Made by a program: the position numbers and the translations under genes
From: Voacanga thouarsii
Lineage: Eukaryota > Streptophyta > Magnoliopsida > Gentianales > Apocynaceae
Assembly (NCBI GenBank): GCA_026120185.1
Contig: JANUWF010001491.1
Location: forward strand, 3,224,001-3,288,000
Direction: 5' to 3'
Length of the DNA stretch: 64,000 nt
Notes under the pieces: generated by a model
Database searches by the model: none
Seen by the model: only the letters and a program-made list of their open reading frames with translations
Told to the model about the DNA's origin: nothing
In this document: piece by piece, positions 11,138 to 21,175 of the stretch
Numbering within the stretch: the first letter of the stretch is position 1
Layout: each line of letters starts with the position of its first letter

Positions 11138-12500
11138 ATAGTAGATCTTGATCCGGAGATCGAGAGGACATTAAAAAGGATTCAAATGGTGGTTAGACAA
11201 AAGGTAAGAGATGACATGGAGGTTAATCAATCCAACAATGGTAGTAATGGTGGCAATAACAGGAAGACTATGGACGATTTTGTGAAAGCCGTAATATCGG
11301 GTATAGGCTCGAGTATTACAAGACCTAGGATAGAAGCTAATATCTTTGAGATAAAGCCCAACATAATCTAAATGATCTAAAGTATGGTACAAATTTATGG
11401 GCTACCTAAGGAAGATCATAATGCCCACCTTACGACATTTTTAGAAATCTGTGACAATTTTAAAATGAATGGTGTTTCTGAAGATGCTATCAAACTAAGG
11501 TTGTTTCCATTTTCTTTCAGAGATAGAGCAAAATCTTGGTTAAAATATTTGCCAACCAAATCTATCACCACTTGGAATGTTTTGGCTGAAATTTTTCTAG
11601 CAAAATGTTTTCCTCTAACTAGAACATCTAAACATAGGACCAAATATTTTTGCCTTCCAATAGTTCGAAGCTGTGAATCTTTATGAGTGTTGGGAGAGGT
11701 TAGAGGAGATGCTTAGAAAGGGTCCTCATCATGGGTTCGAGCTAGGTATGCAAATGCAAATCCATTATAGGGGTTTAAGTTTTTCTACAAGGTAATTAGT
11801 TGATGCATCTGCAGGAGGTTCGATTAATTCCAAAACCCCAAAGGAGGTGTTTCATTTAATTGAAAATATGCCCACAAACAACTATACATGGGGTAGTTCA
11901 AGGTCAAGAGCTCATGTTCATGGTGTGCACAAGGTGGATGCAATGGCAGCTTTGGAGGCAAAAATGGAGGCACTGACGTAAAAGACAGAGCAAATAGTGA
12001 TGCCTCGTTTCCAAGGTTAAGTAATGAGTGTAAGTTGTGACTTTTGTGGGGAAGGGTATCCAAATCATAAGTTCCAAAATATAGGGTCATCACAAGAGTC
12101 GTTAGAGCATGTTGTGTTTGTGAGTAATGGATGACAAAGTAAATTTCCCTATAGCACCATTTACAACCCTGGTCGAAGGAATTATCCAAACCTTTCATGG
12201 AACAACCAAAACCAACCTAGGTAGGCTTCTTCTAATTTTGGGAATCAAATGACTCAACCCCTCTTGCCTTACAATGCACCACCAACTAAGCCATCACTCG
12301 AGAAGTTGGTTAACTAATTGGTAAGTGGTAGGAGACACGGTTTCAAGGAGTGGATGCAACCACGAGAAATTTGGAGGTGTCCATGCACAACCTGGAGAAC
12401 CAAATTGGACAACTGGCCAAACTACTTGGAGATCATCAAGCAGGATGTCTTCTAGGAAATATTAAGACTAATCCACGTGACCAAGATTATATATAATGAT
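11138..12500 (+). pseudogene. G1 Athila-like gag remnant
   Basis: This is the capsid-type gag of Athila-like Gypsy elements, which packages element RNA. The N-terminal part begins near D-L-D-P-E-I-E-R (about 11138). The Retrotrans_gag core spans about 11390-11700 with L-R-L-F-P-F-S-F-R-D-R-A-K-S-W-L and T-T-W-N-V-L-A-E-I-F-L-A-K. It continues with C-W-E-R-L-E-E-M and D-A-S-A-G-G (to about 11820). A C-terminal zinc-knuckle relic lies at 12036-12074: its first two Cys survive, but the His is Tyr (12057-12059) and the last Cys is lost. There are stops and at least one frameshift, near 11684. No protease or RT follows, unlike a full Athila element. Confidence 0.88.
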
Positions 12501-13591
12501 GATTTTTATTGCTTTGATTTTTGGGACATCTCTTTAATTTTTGTGTGTTTTCATTCATTTTGCTGTCTTTTAAATTTTAGAATGAATTTTCTTTATTATT
12601 TCATGGTTTAATTGTTGCTATTTTCATTAATTAATTTTAAAAAATATTTTTTGGTCAGCCAAAGCTGAACTGGCACCAGGCTAGAAATTTGGCCCAGGCA
12701 CCGGGCCAGCACAGCTAAAACAACGCCAAGACAGAATGGGCTCGGTGCTAGGCACAGTCCTTGGACCTAGCACCAAGCCCGACTGGCTAAAAGCCTCCAA
12801 CGACCATTCTTGGCCAATTTTTCAAACAACTCTCATCTCTCTTGTTTTTTCTCTCAACCCAGCACTGGGTCCAACTTTAGAACACCACTGAGTCACTTCC
12901 AAGCCTTCCAAAACACCTTCCAAACATAAAATCATCACTTTGTTATTGAAGTTTTGGATTAAAACCACGAAAAATCCAAACTTTTCTCACAAAACCCATT
13001 TTCCAATTGTTCCACTTGGTGCACAATTTTTTCAATCTTTTTGGAGTAGATCATTGCCCATACATTAGAGATTATTGTGGTATGATTTTTCTGCACTTTC
13101 TATAGTTTAATTTTTCATATTGATTATTGGGTATTTTCCTATGAATTTTGTTCTGAAAATTCTTGTTTATCTTCGGTTGGATGGATTCAATGAAAATTTT
13201 GCTTTCTTTGAGACGTAGTTAGCATAGGAATATGATTGACAATAATATTTAATTGATGCAATTCCTGTTTTATATCTTTTTGGAAGCTATTGAGCATGCT
13301 TCTCATGTTTGTAATTTTTAGCTTACCAAGATATATGATAATTATTCATGTTTAAATTAGCATTGTGATTATGATCTTTACATTATGATTTGAATGACAT
13401 TGCTAATTGAACATGGTGATTATAAGCTTTAAATTGCTAATTGGTAGCTTTTGAGCGTTATGATTCGATCATGAATATTGATATTGTGTTGGGATTGGAC
13501 AGTGGCTCTATTTCTTGTAGATTTTGTTACAGGAGGTTGTGTTGTGTTTTATTGGTTGTCTTATGGTGTTTTGTGTTGAGGTGGTGGTTGT
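12501..13591 (+). other. G1 non-coding internal stretch with GC-rich patch
   Basis: No pol sequence is seen where it would be expected. A GC-rich patch at about 12656-12800 repeats words like GGCACC and CACCGGGCC, recalling the palindromes in the LTR. The rest is AT-rich, looks like an untranslated leader for the second ORF, and is interrupted at 13592 by T1. Confidence 0.6.
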
Positions 13592-16500
13592 TGTAATACC
13601 CCGCCCAAAACCACCTTTGACTATTGGGAAAAAAAAGTCATGCATTGCATAGCATTTTGCATTTCATGTGCTATTTTAAAATTATTCTTGCATGGGTGCA
13701 TATGATTTTCAAAGTTGCTCTTGCATTTGATTTATTTGGTGAGAAATAATTGTGTTGTTGCATTATTTGAGAGTTGTTTAAGTGAAGTTTAGTATAGGAG
13801 AATTAGGGTGGAAAGAATTTCTTAGAGAAATATTAACATTGGAGTTGATTTGGAATAGCGGTTAGGTTGGGGATTATCCTTTGGTGACCCGAGTTCGAAT
13901 CTTACCTCTTGAGAATCTTAGCTTTTCTTTTTGAAATTCTTTTTCATAGAATTCTCCATGTTTTGTCCAAAAAGACCCTAGCCATCCTAGTGAATTTGCA
14001 GCGCCATTTTTCTAAGGAAATAAGTCTCTATATTTAATTATTTATCTCCTAAATTCAAGGATTTTTTATATGAATAAAGTTTACTTTTATTTTCAACTTT
14101 TGTTCTCTTTGATTTTCGAAAAAACCTAGCTGAATAATTAAATTCCAGCTTAATTTTAACTTACTAGATTTTGTAATGGATAGTTGGAATTAAAGTGTTA
14201 TTTTCTAGTTGGATACCTTGTTGATTTTGAACCTAGAACCCTAGCTAAAAATCTGAAACAAGCTAGGTGCCGCCACTTTTGAAAGAGTTTTAGCTCAACT
14301 CAAACTCTTCCAATACTAGGAAATTTTATCTTAAATCCTTTAGAAAATCAAATTTTATTTCAATCCTACTTCAACTAGGTTTTTGCTCCCCTCTCCAGCA
14401 GAATTTCGGCAGCCTTGTATAGGCACAAGCTGTCCGAAATTCCTGCACTCCTAGGTGTAGTCCAACTCTTCAAACCCAAGCTCAAAACACCTAGAACACT
14501 CCTTATCAATTCAAATTACCTTAGCCACATAAAATCAGATTTTATTCACCAAAAATTTTGAAATTTCAGCCAGTTTCTACCTAGGAATTTCGACAACTTC
14601 CTACCAGAATTTTTAGCTAGCTTTGCTTAGGGCAATGACAAAAAATTCTGCAATCCAAACACCACTAAAACTCCCTATTGAATTGGCCAATTTCAATGCC
14701 TAAAGAACTTCTTATTTTCCCTCTGAATTGTGGATAAAATAGCAACCAAAATAGCTTGGATTTTCTCTCCTTTGGTCTGCAAACATTCGCACAAAAACTA
14801 CTGCACATGCATAGGATTTTCGGCTACCAAAAGCTGTGCAAACTCTTCCTTGTTTTGGCAAAAAAATCTGAACACACACAGTCCTTCTTGAGCAATATTT
14901 CGGCCAGCATAGGAGAACAAGTCCAAAATATTTTCCCCTCATAAACCCTCCCAAATTCAGCAGCAACAAGGTGCACAACAAGCTGCAATTTTCGCCCTTG
15001 CTGTCCAAGAAATCTAAAGCCATTAGGAGTCCATCTTAGCACCACCATCTAACCCTAAACTAATCTTTTATAACCCTAAATCACAGTAGCCGACTACTCT
15101 CTCCATTCTACACGAAAATTCCAGCAAGAACCCTTCTGCAATTTTCAAAAATCACAAGAGCAATTCCTAACAAGAAACCGATCACACCATAAGGTAAGCG
15201 AAAACCATCTTAGCCTCTTGATTCCTTTCTTCTATCAATTCTTCTCTTTTCCTTCCCTTGAATCATGCCACCTAAAGGCTGATTTCATCCTCTTTAGCTA
15301 CTCTCAGCCAAAAGGAAGGAAAGAAAGAAGCTTTTCTCTTCTTCTCAAACGAACTCGGGACGATCACCATAGGAGCATCGAGATCTTCTTAACCCAGTTG
15401 TTGCAAGGTAAGGGAATCCTTACCCTTGATGTCAAAGTTAAGGTTTAATATAGTTGATGATGTCTATTAGCATGATGAATGGGTATTTTGAGGCAAGTAA
15501 TTAAGTAGCGTGTTGGATGGATGGCAATGTTATATTTTATCATAATAATGATAGATATGGATTGTGTTGGTCAAGTCAAGACCTTTTTGATATATTATTC
15601 ATGTCCTTGATGGATATATGGTCATAGTGTATGAACTTTGAGGATTGGATAATTTATTTGGAGTTAGATAATGGATTGTGAATTGTTATGGGAATAAATG
15701 AGTTTGGAGCATGTTTGAATCGATTGAGACCCTGATCATAACATTATATGATTTTAGATCAGGAGGATATTTGAAGGAAGAAAGCTGTGATTTTATCTTG
15801 TTTGTCTAAGGCACATGAAGTAAGTCCTTGCATAAACTCTTTTGTTAAATGTTGTGATGGCAAGTCTATGTTGTGAAGCTTTGTAAAGCTATTGTTAAAC
15901 TATGTTTACTTGGGTTGTAAACGTGGAGATTTATTCTTTAAAAGGTTTTGTCAAACTAACGATTTGATCAAGAAAACTATTCTTTCTCCTAAATTTTTAG
16001 AAAACTCTTTTAAAGAAAATCACGTTGTACAAAGCCAAGGTATGGAAATTTTGAATCAGGAATTGACGGATATGTTCGTTGAGTACTCAATAGGGGTAGG
16101 CTAATAATACTAATCTTGGAGGGTTAGAGTAAGTCTTCTCGCAGGAGGCCACCTCCAGAAGATGAGCTCTGCTTGAAAAGGCGACAGTATTGGTTGGTCA
16201 GGCCGATCCGAGCTAGCATTTGTACCTTGTAAGGTATTATTTATTTTCTTGGCATGGACACCTGGATGGTTTTGTTGGGTGTAGAGAAGAAGGAGTATCT
16301 CACCCGGTGAGCTGTACACTCACCTTAATCAAAACGCCCAACGTGTGGCAATCTGGTCCCAACAAAGTACACAAAGTGTGGTGCCTTGTCCTCATGAAGC
16401 CCAACGTGTGGTGACATGACCTTGATTCGAGTGGATGATTTGTTTTGTATAAAGTGCGATTATGTGAAAAACTCACTCCTTGCAGAAGGGAAATTATTTA

Positions 16501-16907
16501 TGACTTGCCAAATATTTCTACAAATATTTTTCTCTATGCATACACAAACTGTTTAAAATACCATGTGCACACACAGGACTTATTGAGATTTAATCTCACA
16601 CTATTTTGTATCGTGTTTTTAGGAGACAGACAATGCTGAGCAAGCGAGGCATGTGATAGTTGAAGCTTTTGCTAGTTTTCCATTTTGGTTCTAGGAGATA
16701 ATTGTTGTTTAAGTTTCTGAACGATATTTATTTTATTTCGTATTGCTCAAATTTGAGCTTGATGTAATAAGAGTTTTCTCTATTTATCTAAGTTTGATTC
16801 TTTTGGGGTTTGCCTTTATATTTTATACCTCGTTTTAAAGACCCCTTGTCCTCCGGGACGGAGCAACATCCCCACCCTTTTAGGGTACGTAGTAGTAGGG
16901 TGTTACA
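13592..16907. mobile_element. T1: 3.3-kb T-family unit, probably a solo Gypsy LTR
   Basis: 3316 bp, starting TGTAATACCC and ending GGGTGTTACA (near-perfect 10-bp terminal inverted repeats), flanked by the TSD GTTGT at 13587-13591 and 16908-16912. T2 (28547-31914) is a full-length relative. TG...CA ends, a 5-bp TSD and a long non-coding body fit a solo LTR from a Ty3/Gypsy element with long LTRs; known Tekay/Del LTRs often begin TGTAACACCC. The body has recurrent AATTTCGGCC-like words (14400-14910) and three GTGTGG repeats (16337-16413). Several open frames of 60-100 codons have no recognisable homology, and I do not call them genes. Confidence 0.75.
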
Positions 16908-17031
16908 GTTGTATTAAATGGTGTTGTAATTGTGAGACGGTTGAGGGTTATGTTTATTGTATTGTGAAGAGTGATCTTGAGGGTGTCCTATTTTCTTTTA
17001 TAATACCTTTGTCCATTATCACATCTATATC

Positions 17032-17897
17032 ATGTCTAAGAGACCTAGGAGAATGGCACATGGGGCTAAGAGAGCTAGAGCTTCATCTTCATCTACACAT
17101 TCTTTTGAGCCTTTAGCAACCCAGCCTACCTAATTCTGTGACCCTACTTGTCAATTCAGGTATAAAAGTCACCAACATAACAAAATAATAGTAGAAAAGA
17201 TATATAGACCCTCTTTAGATAATACCTTAGAGTTTTCCACTATGTTTAGGCGATTGGGGAGGGAGCCTATTATTATACTTAGGGGTGCTTATTGTCGTAT
17301 GCGAATGAGAGAATTTTATGCCAATATACGAGATAAAAAGAAAAACACCCTCCAGGTTATTTCTACTGTGGTCAAACGGGTACCCATTGAATTTGATAGG
17401 GCTAGATTAGCCAGATTTTTTGGAGTACTTGATGAGAGGCCATGGATAGCCAATAGACCATAATAATCGAAAGATTATTTCTGATCCTACTTGGGATGTA
17501 TGCATTATGGGAAGAGTTGCGTATGTGGAGACAAGGACAAATAGGTCATTGTCGCTACTACTCCAATAATGATCTTGAGGCTTAATTGCCTGCCATAGTC
17601 TATATTTTTGCTTTCAATGTTTACCCTAAGACTAGTGGTTTAAAGTGTCTAGGGTCCTTGATCTCTACATTCTTGATAAGATGATGAGGGCGAGCCTATT
17701 CCCCTTGCCCCTATTATTTATTCAGTCCATGTAAGATGTTGTTTACTCTAGCATATCCGCCAAGGCCCTCAAATTCCCCTTGGTTATTCTGCGACTCCTA
17801 CAGGACTTTAGAAAGAGATTAGATGGAGAGATTGTTGAGCCGACTACTGACCAAGACATAGTAACTAAGCATACTTTGGTTCAGTGTGGCTATCGTT

Positions 17898-17943
<46 letters not shown>

Positions 17944-18272
17944 GTTGGAAGAAGCCTTATGAGGTTTAGCACCCAGGAATGGTACAACATCCCCCAGATG
18001 AGAAGGAGGAGGAGGAGGTGGAGTAGCCTACCCAACCTCGCACCTGTGCCACTGGTTCTCATTCTCGTACTGATTTTGAGGCACTAGTGGAGGACCAACT
18101 TGAGAGCTAAATGATCATCTTCCTCCAGCTATGAGACTCCATTGCTGGCCTCCATCACCGTTAGGATGTTCGAAAATAAAAGTTGATGACCTTGATATAG
18201 CAATCCACTGGTGCATCCACGAGTAGAGCAGCCAGTGACAATGATGATGGTGATGAGTCTAAGGACTCTTAA
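17032..18272 (+). pseudogene. G1 second ORF remnant, putative plant transposon protein type
   Basis: A basic start (M-S-K-R-P-R-R, ATG at 17032) is followed by an open piece at 17242-17463. That piece has E-F-Y-A-N-I and, further on, V-P-I-E-F-D-R-A-R-L-A-R-F-F-G-V. This matches the putative plant transposon protein domain found as an extra ORF in Athila-like Gypsy elements; its function is unknown. The rest is broken by stops and a GA microsatellite (17903-17941), and ends in an acidic D-D-G-D-E-S-K-D-S tail before TAA at 18270-18272. It follows gag without an intervening pol. The assignment is from remembered family motifs, not a search. Confidence 0.65.
17903..17941. repeat. (GA)n microsatellite
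   Basis: About 19 uninterrupted GA units inside the G1 second-ORF remnant, which would encode alternating Glu-Arg. Confidence 0.97.
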
Positions 18273-18403
18273 TTTCCTCTTAACACTTGTATTTTATTTT
18301 TATTTTCTCTTTTCCTTTAAATATTCATGACCTTTCTTAGTTTTTAGTTCTTGTCGTTTCTTTTCCTGTACTTCGATTATCTTTTTCTTTTTCTAGCTTT
18401 ATG

Positions 18404-18491
18404 TTTTTTTGTTTTTTTTTTTTGTTTTTTTTTGTTTTTTTGTTTTTTGTTTTTTGTTTTTTGTTTTTTTTGTTTTTTGTTTTTTTTTTTG
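18404..18491. repeat. T-rich low-complexity tract (Tn-G repeats)
   Basis: Runs of 6-13 T separated by single G over about 88 bp. The Lys/Asn-rich reading on the minus strand is an artefact of this tract. Confidence 0.95.
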
Positions 18492-18652
18492 AGTTAGATA
18501 CCCTTGTGATTTCTCTGATGACTACTCCTTGTGGTAGATTCACACATGTTGGAACTAATTAGCAATGGAAGTATTTTCTTCTCTTTATTCTTCCTCTATA
18601 TTTATTTTGGTCTTCTCGGCTTTACTTTCATTGTTGTATTTTTGGCCATTGA

Positions 18653-18681
18653 GGACAATGTCCACTTTAAGTGTTGGGGGA
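18653..18681 (+). other. Internal palindrome plus purine-tract motif in G1
   Basis: GGACAATGTCC at 18653-18663 is followed by TTTAAGTGTTGGGGGA. The same arrangement occurs twice in G2 and, degraded, twice in G4, upstream of their true terminal purine tracts. Confidence 0.8.
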
Positions 18682-19610
18682 TAGTTTAGATATTGAAGAT
18701 ATTTTCCATATCATATTATTGTTTAGCAAGGTTACAATTCTTTTTCTTGCTTGGATATAAGTTTTGTCATTCATTTGGTGGATTTTTATCAAATTGGTTT
18801 ATTTGATAGCATACTTTTCAAACTTGAGAATATAGGTTAATCTTGTTATATGCATTAGTGTTTGAATATTATTTGACTCATCTAGTTTAAATATAGAGAA
18901 TATGTTGAATGTGAGGAAAGTTGTTGGCTAACTCTTATATTATGGGTTTAATCTTTGCTTAGCTTTAAGTTGTGATAAGGAATATGAGAAAAATATTTTT
19001 GACTGGAAAAAGTTGCGAAAAAAATTGATTGAAAATTGAGAAAATTAGTTAATTGTTATTTCTTTGTAGGGGAGAAAGTATTGTTTTTGCTTGATTATGT
19101 GGGCCAATGCGGATAGTGAAGAGAAATCCACTTTCTTAAGGCTATGAATTCCCAAAAGAAAACTAAAAGTGGGCCAATACATTGTGTAAAGAGAAACCCA
19201 CACACTTAAGGCTATCAATTCCCTAAGTCATTAGAAAAGTATACAGAGAAAAAAATAGAGTGCTTTCTTTACATCATGACTTTAGTTATGTAATTTGTGG
19301 ATTTATAATGGTTGATAGCTTAACTTGTGTGATTCATGTTATCTATGTTTTCACTTGAATGGTGAAATAATTTTCTTAAACTAAGATATAAACTTGAATA
19401 ATTTAACTTCAAGAGTTTAGTGATGTTCTATCAAATGCTGCAAAGTTTTAATTGTTTTCCAAGGGTTTGATGAAGAATGGCAAGAGTTTTATCTAAAATT
19501 TGCAGGGAAGTTATAATAATTGTTATGTTTCAAATTGATAGAATGAATAAATTCTTATGTTTTCTTGATGATTTTCTTAACTTAAATGTTTTGCTTAAGG
19601 ACAAGCAAAA

Positions 19611-19629
19611 GTTCAAGTGTGAGGGTATG
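19611..19629 (+). other. Polypurine tract of G1
   Basis: The purine-rich AAGTGTGAGGG segment directly precedes the 3' LTR start TGATAGGGG. GGACAAGCA lies just upstream, as it does before the G2 tract. Confidence 0.75.
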
Positions 19630-21027
19630 TGATAGGGGCTAAAATCATCACTATTTTCCTAGTTATTTGAGGTTAATTTAAGATACTTTTAATATAATAA
19701 CTAGGCATATTCCTTCCTATTTAACATTTTGCTTGTGGAAAGTTTTTTGACAAATTTCTACAGAACTGAGTTGATTTTGAGCAAAGAGTACAAAATTCCA
19801 CATGCACCTAGCACCAGGTCTGGCCATTACACTAGGCACCAATCCAATCTAGAAAAATAGAGAAAACAGATCAACTTCCAGGAGAAAAATAGAACACACC
19901 TGGCACTAGGTAGATCAACTGCACCCGATACCTAGTCTAATCTTGACACGCGAATTCTGTGCATAAATTTGGTAACTTCTAAAGGATTCTTGTATTTTTC
20001 GAATCCTACTCGGCCAAGACTCCTCAAGCAATGAATTTTAGCATTAAAAAAATCTATTTAAACAAGAAAAATGCAAGAGAAAGTAGGGAATCTAAGAATC
20101 AAAATTGCAAATCACTCAAAGAAGGAGAGGATTCACCATTCAAGAAGGGTTGTTCAAGAGAGTCTTCGAGAAAGAAGAATGAGGCTTATCTATGAGTGCT
20201 TTCTTTTACGTTTGTTTTCTTGTTCTTAACAATAATGTATTCAATGTGTTTATTATAATTTGACATTATTTTGAGATTCAAGGTTTTGTGTTTATTTAGT
20301 TATTTGGTCAATTTTTTATCATCCTTAGTATTCGATTACTTGTTATCAATAGTTATTGATGCGTTTTCTTCTTATTGAATTGGGAAACAATGTTAGAAGT
20401 TCATTGCATTGACTTCATATTTGTCAAATCTTAATGGACTTGGGAAACAAAGGTAAGATTGAAGGACTAAAGTGATCAAAGATTAGTTCATTTTACCTAG
20501 AGCATAGGGTCATTCTCTAATTTCTTGTTTATGAGGAATTGAGTTTAATGCATTTTTTGGTATATTGGTTTTATTGGGAAATCTACTATTTTAATCAATA
20601 GATAATAATTCTACGGATTGGGAAAAAAATGGAGTCTATGTAAGTGGATTCATTAATCGGGATGATTGAATTTTACTTTATATTCCTTCATGATGCCAAG
20701 ATGATGGTTAATTGAGATAGTTGCTAAATGGTTCGTTATCAAGTCTTCTAGGATAGTTTTCTAAATTGCATATTCTTACATCCTTGAGTTGTCCATATTT
20801 TTTTTTTATTATTATCTTATCAATATATTTGGTCGATTAAACAATGAATGAAAAGTGATTAGTGTGTACTTGTACCTTTGAGTATTGATACTCATTAATT
20901 CCCTATATTATGCTTGCGATGAGTATACTTGCTCGTATGTGTATTTTGGGATTAATGTTTTAATTAAAATTTGATTAAGGGATAATTTAAATGTAATAAT
21001 TTTTATACATCTAAAATTTATGCATCA
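19630..21027 (+). repeat. 3' LTR of G1
   Basis: 1398 bp, starting TGATAGGGGCT and ending ATGCATCA, followed by the TSD ATGAT. It differs from the 5' LTR mainly by transitions, and the GC palindromes have mostly lost their CpG bases. No genes. Confidence 0.9.
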
Positions 21028-21032
21028 ATGAT

Positions 21033-21175
21033 CCAATCACGTAGATTACTTACTAACACCCTTAGAGACCTTAATGTGCATATATATGTACGCAAATAAA
21101 CATTAGTGAATGAAATATTTTATTAATTTTCAAAATATAGAAATACATTGTCCATTTTTGGTATACATTTCAACA
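21033..21175 (-). repeat. Copia-B1 LTR, second part
   Basis: This short stretch ends ...GGTATACATTTCAACA. It matches the ends of the B LTRs at 47587 and 38287, so it is the other half of the LTR begun at 7782 and split by G1. Confidence 0.75.

Larger units (their letters stand above)
18273..19629 (+). other. G1 3' untranslated region
   Basis: No coding signal. It holds a T/G tract (18404-18491), a palindrome plus purine tract (18653-18681), a pair of similar segments near 19080-19220 (GTGGGCCAAT ... CTTAAGGCTAT) and the terminal purine tract. Confidence 0.65.
9463..21027 (+). mobile_element. G1: complete Athila-like Ty3/Gypsy element lacking pol
   Basis: Two LTRs of about 1.4 kb (9463-10863 and 19630-21027) flank an internal region with a primer-binding site, a gag remnant, a second ORF remnant and a purine tract. 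The flanks are ACGAT (9458-9462) and ATGAT (21028-21032), a TSD differing by one C/T change. I see no protease, RT, RNase H or integrase between gag and the second ORF, so it is a non-autonomous derivative. T1 is inserted at 13592-16907. The host site is the Copia-B1 LTR, which resumes after the TSD. Confidence 0.88.

Noticed and set aside
14712..15048. Overlapping open frames of 60-100 codons on both strands in T1 (and the equivalents at 29833-30136 in T2)
   Set aside because: They lie in a repeat body, both strands are open at once, and the frames are not conserved between T1 and T2 in sequence or extent.
13592..16907. T units as DNA transposons with terminal inverted repeats
   Set aside because: The 10-bp inverted ends are also normal for LTRs, the TSD is 5 bp, and no transposase or subterminal repeats are seen. 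Kept as probable LTRs, with doubt stated.
17865..18062. Leu/Ser-rich minus-strand frame
   Set aside because: Antisense of the GA microsatellite and surrounding G1 ORF remnant.
18337..18543. Lys/Asn-rich small protein on the minus strand
   Set aside because: It is the complement of the T/G low-complexity tract.
9463..21027. Labelling G1 as an autonomous Athila or Ogre element
   Set aside because: No protease, RT, RNase H or integrase text was found between gag and the second ORF.
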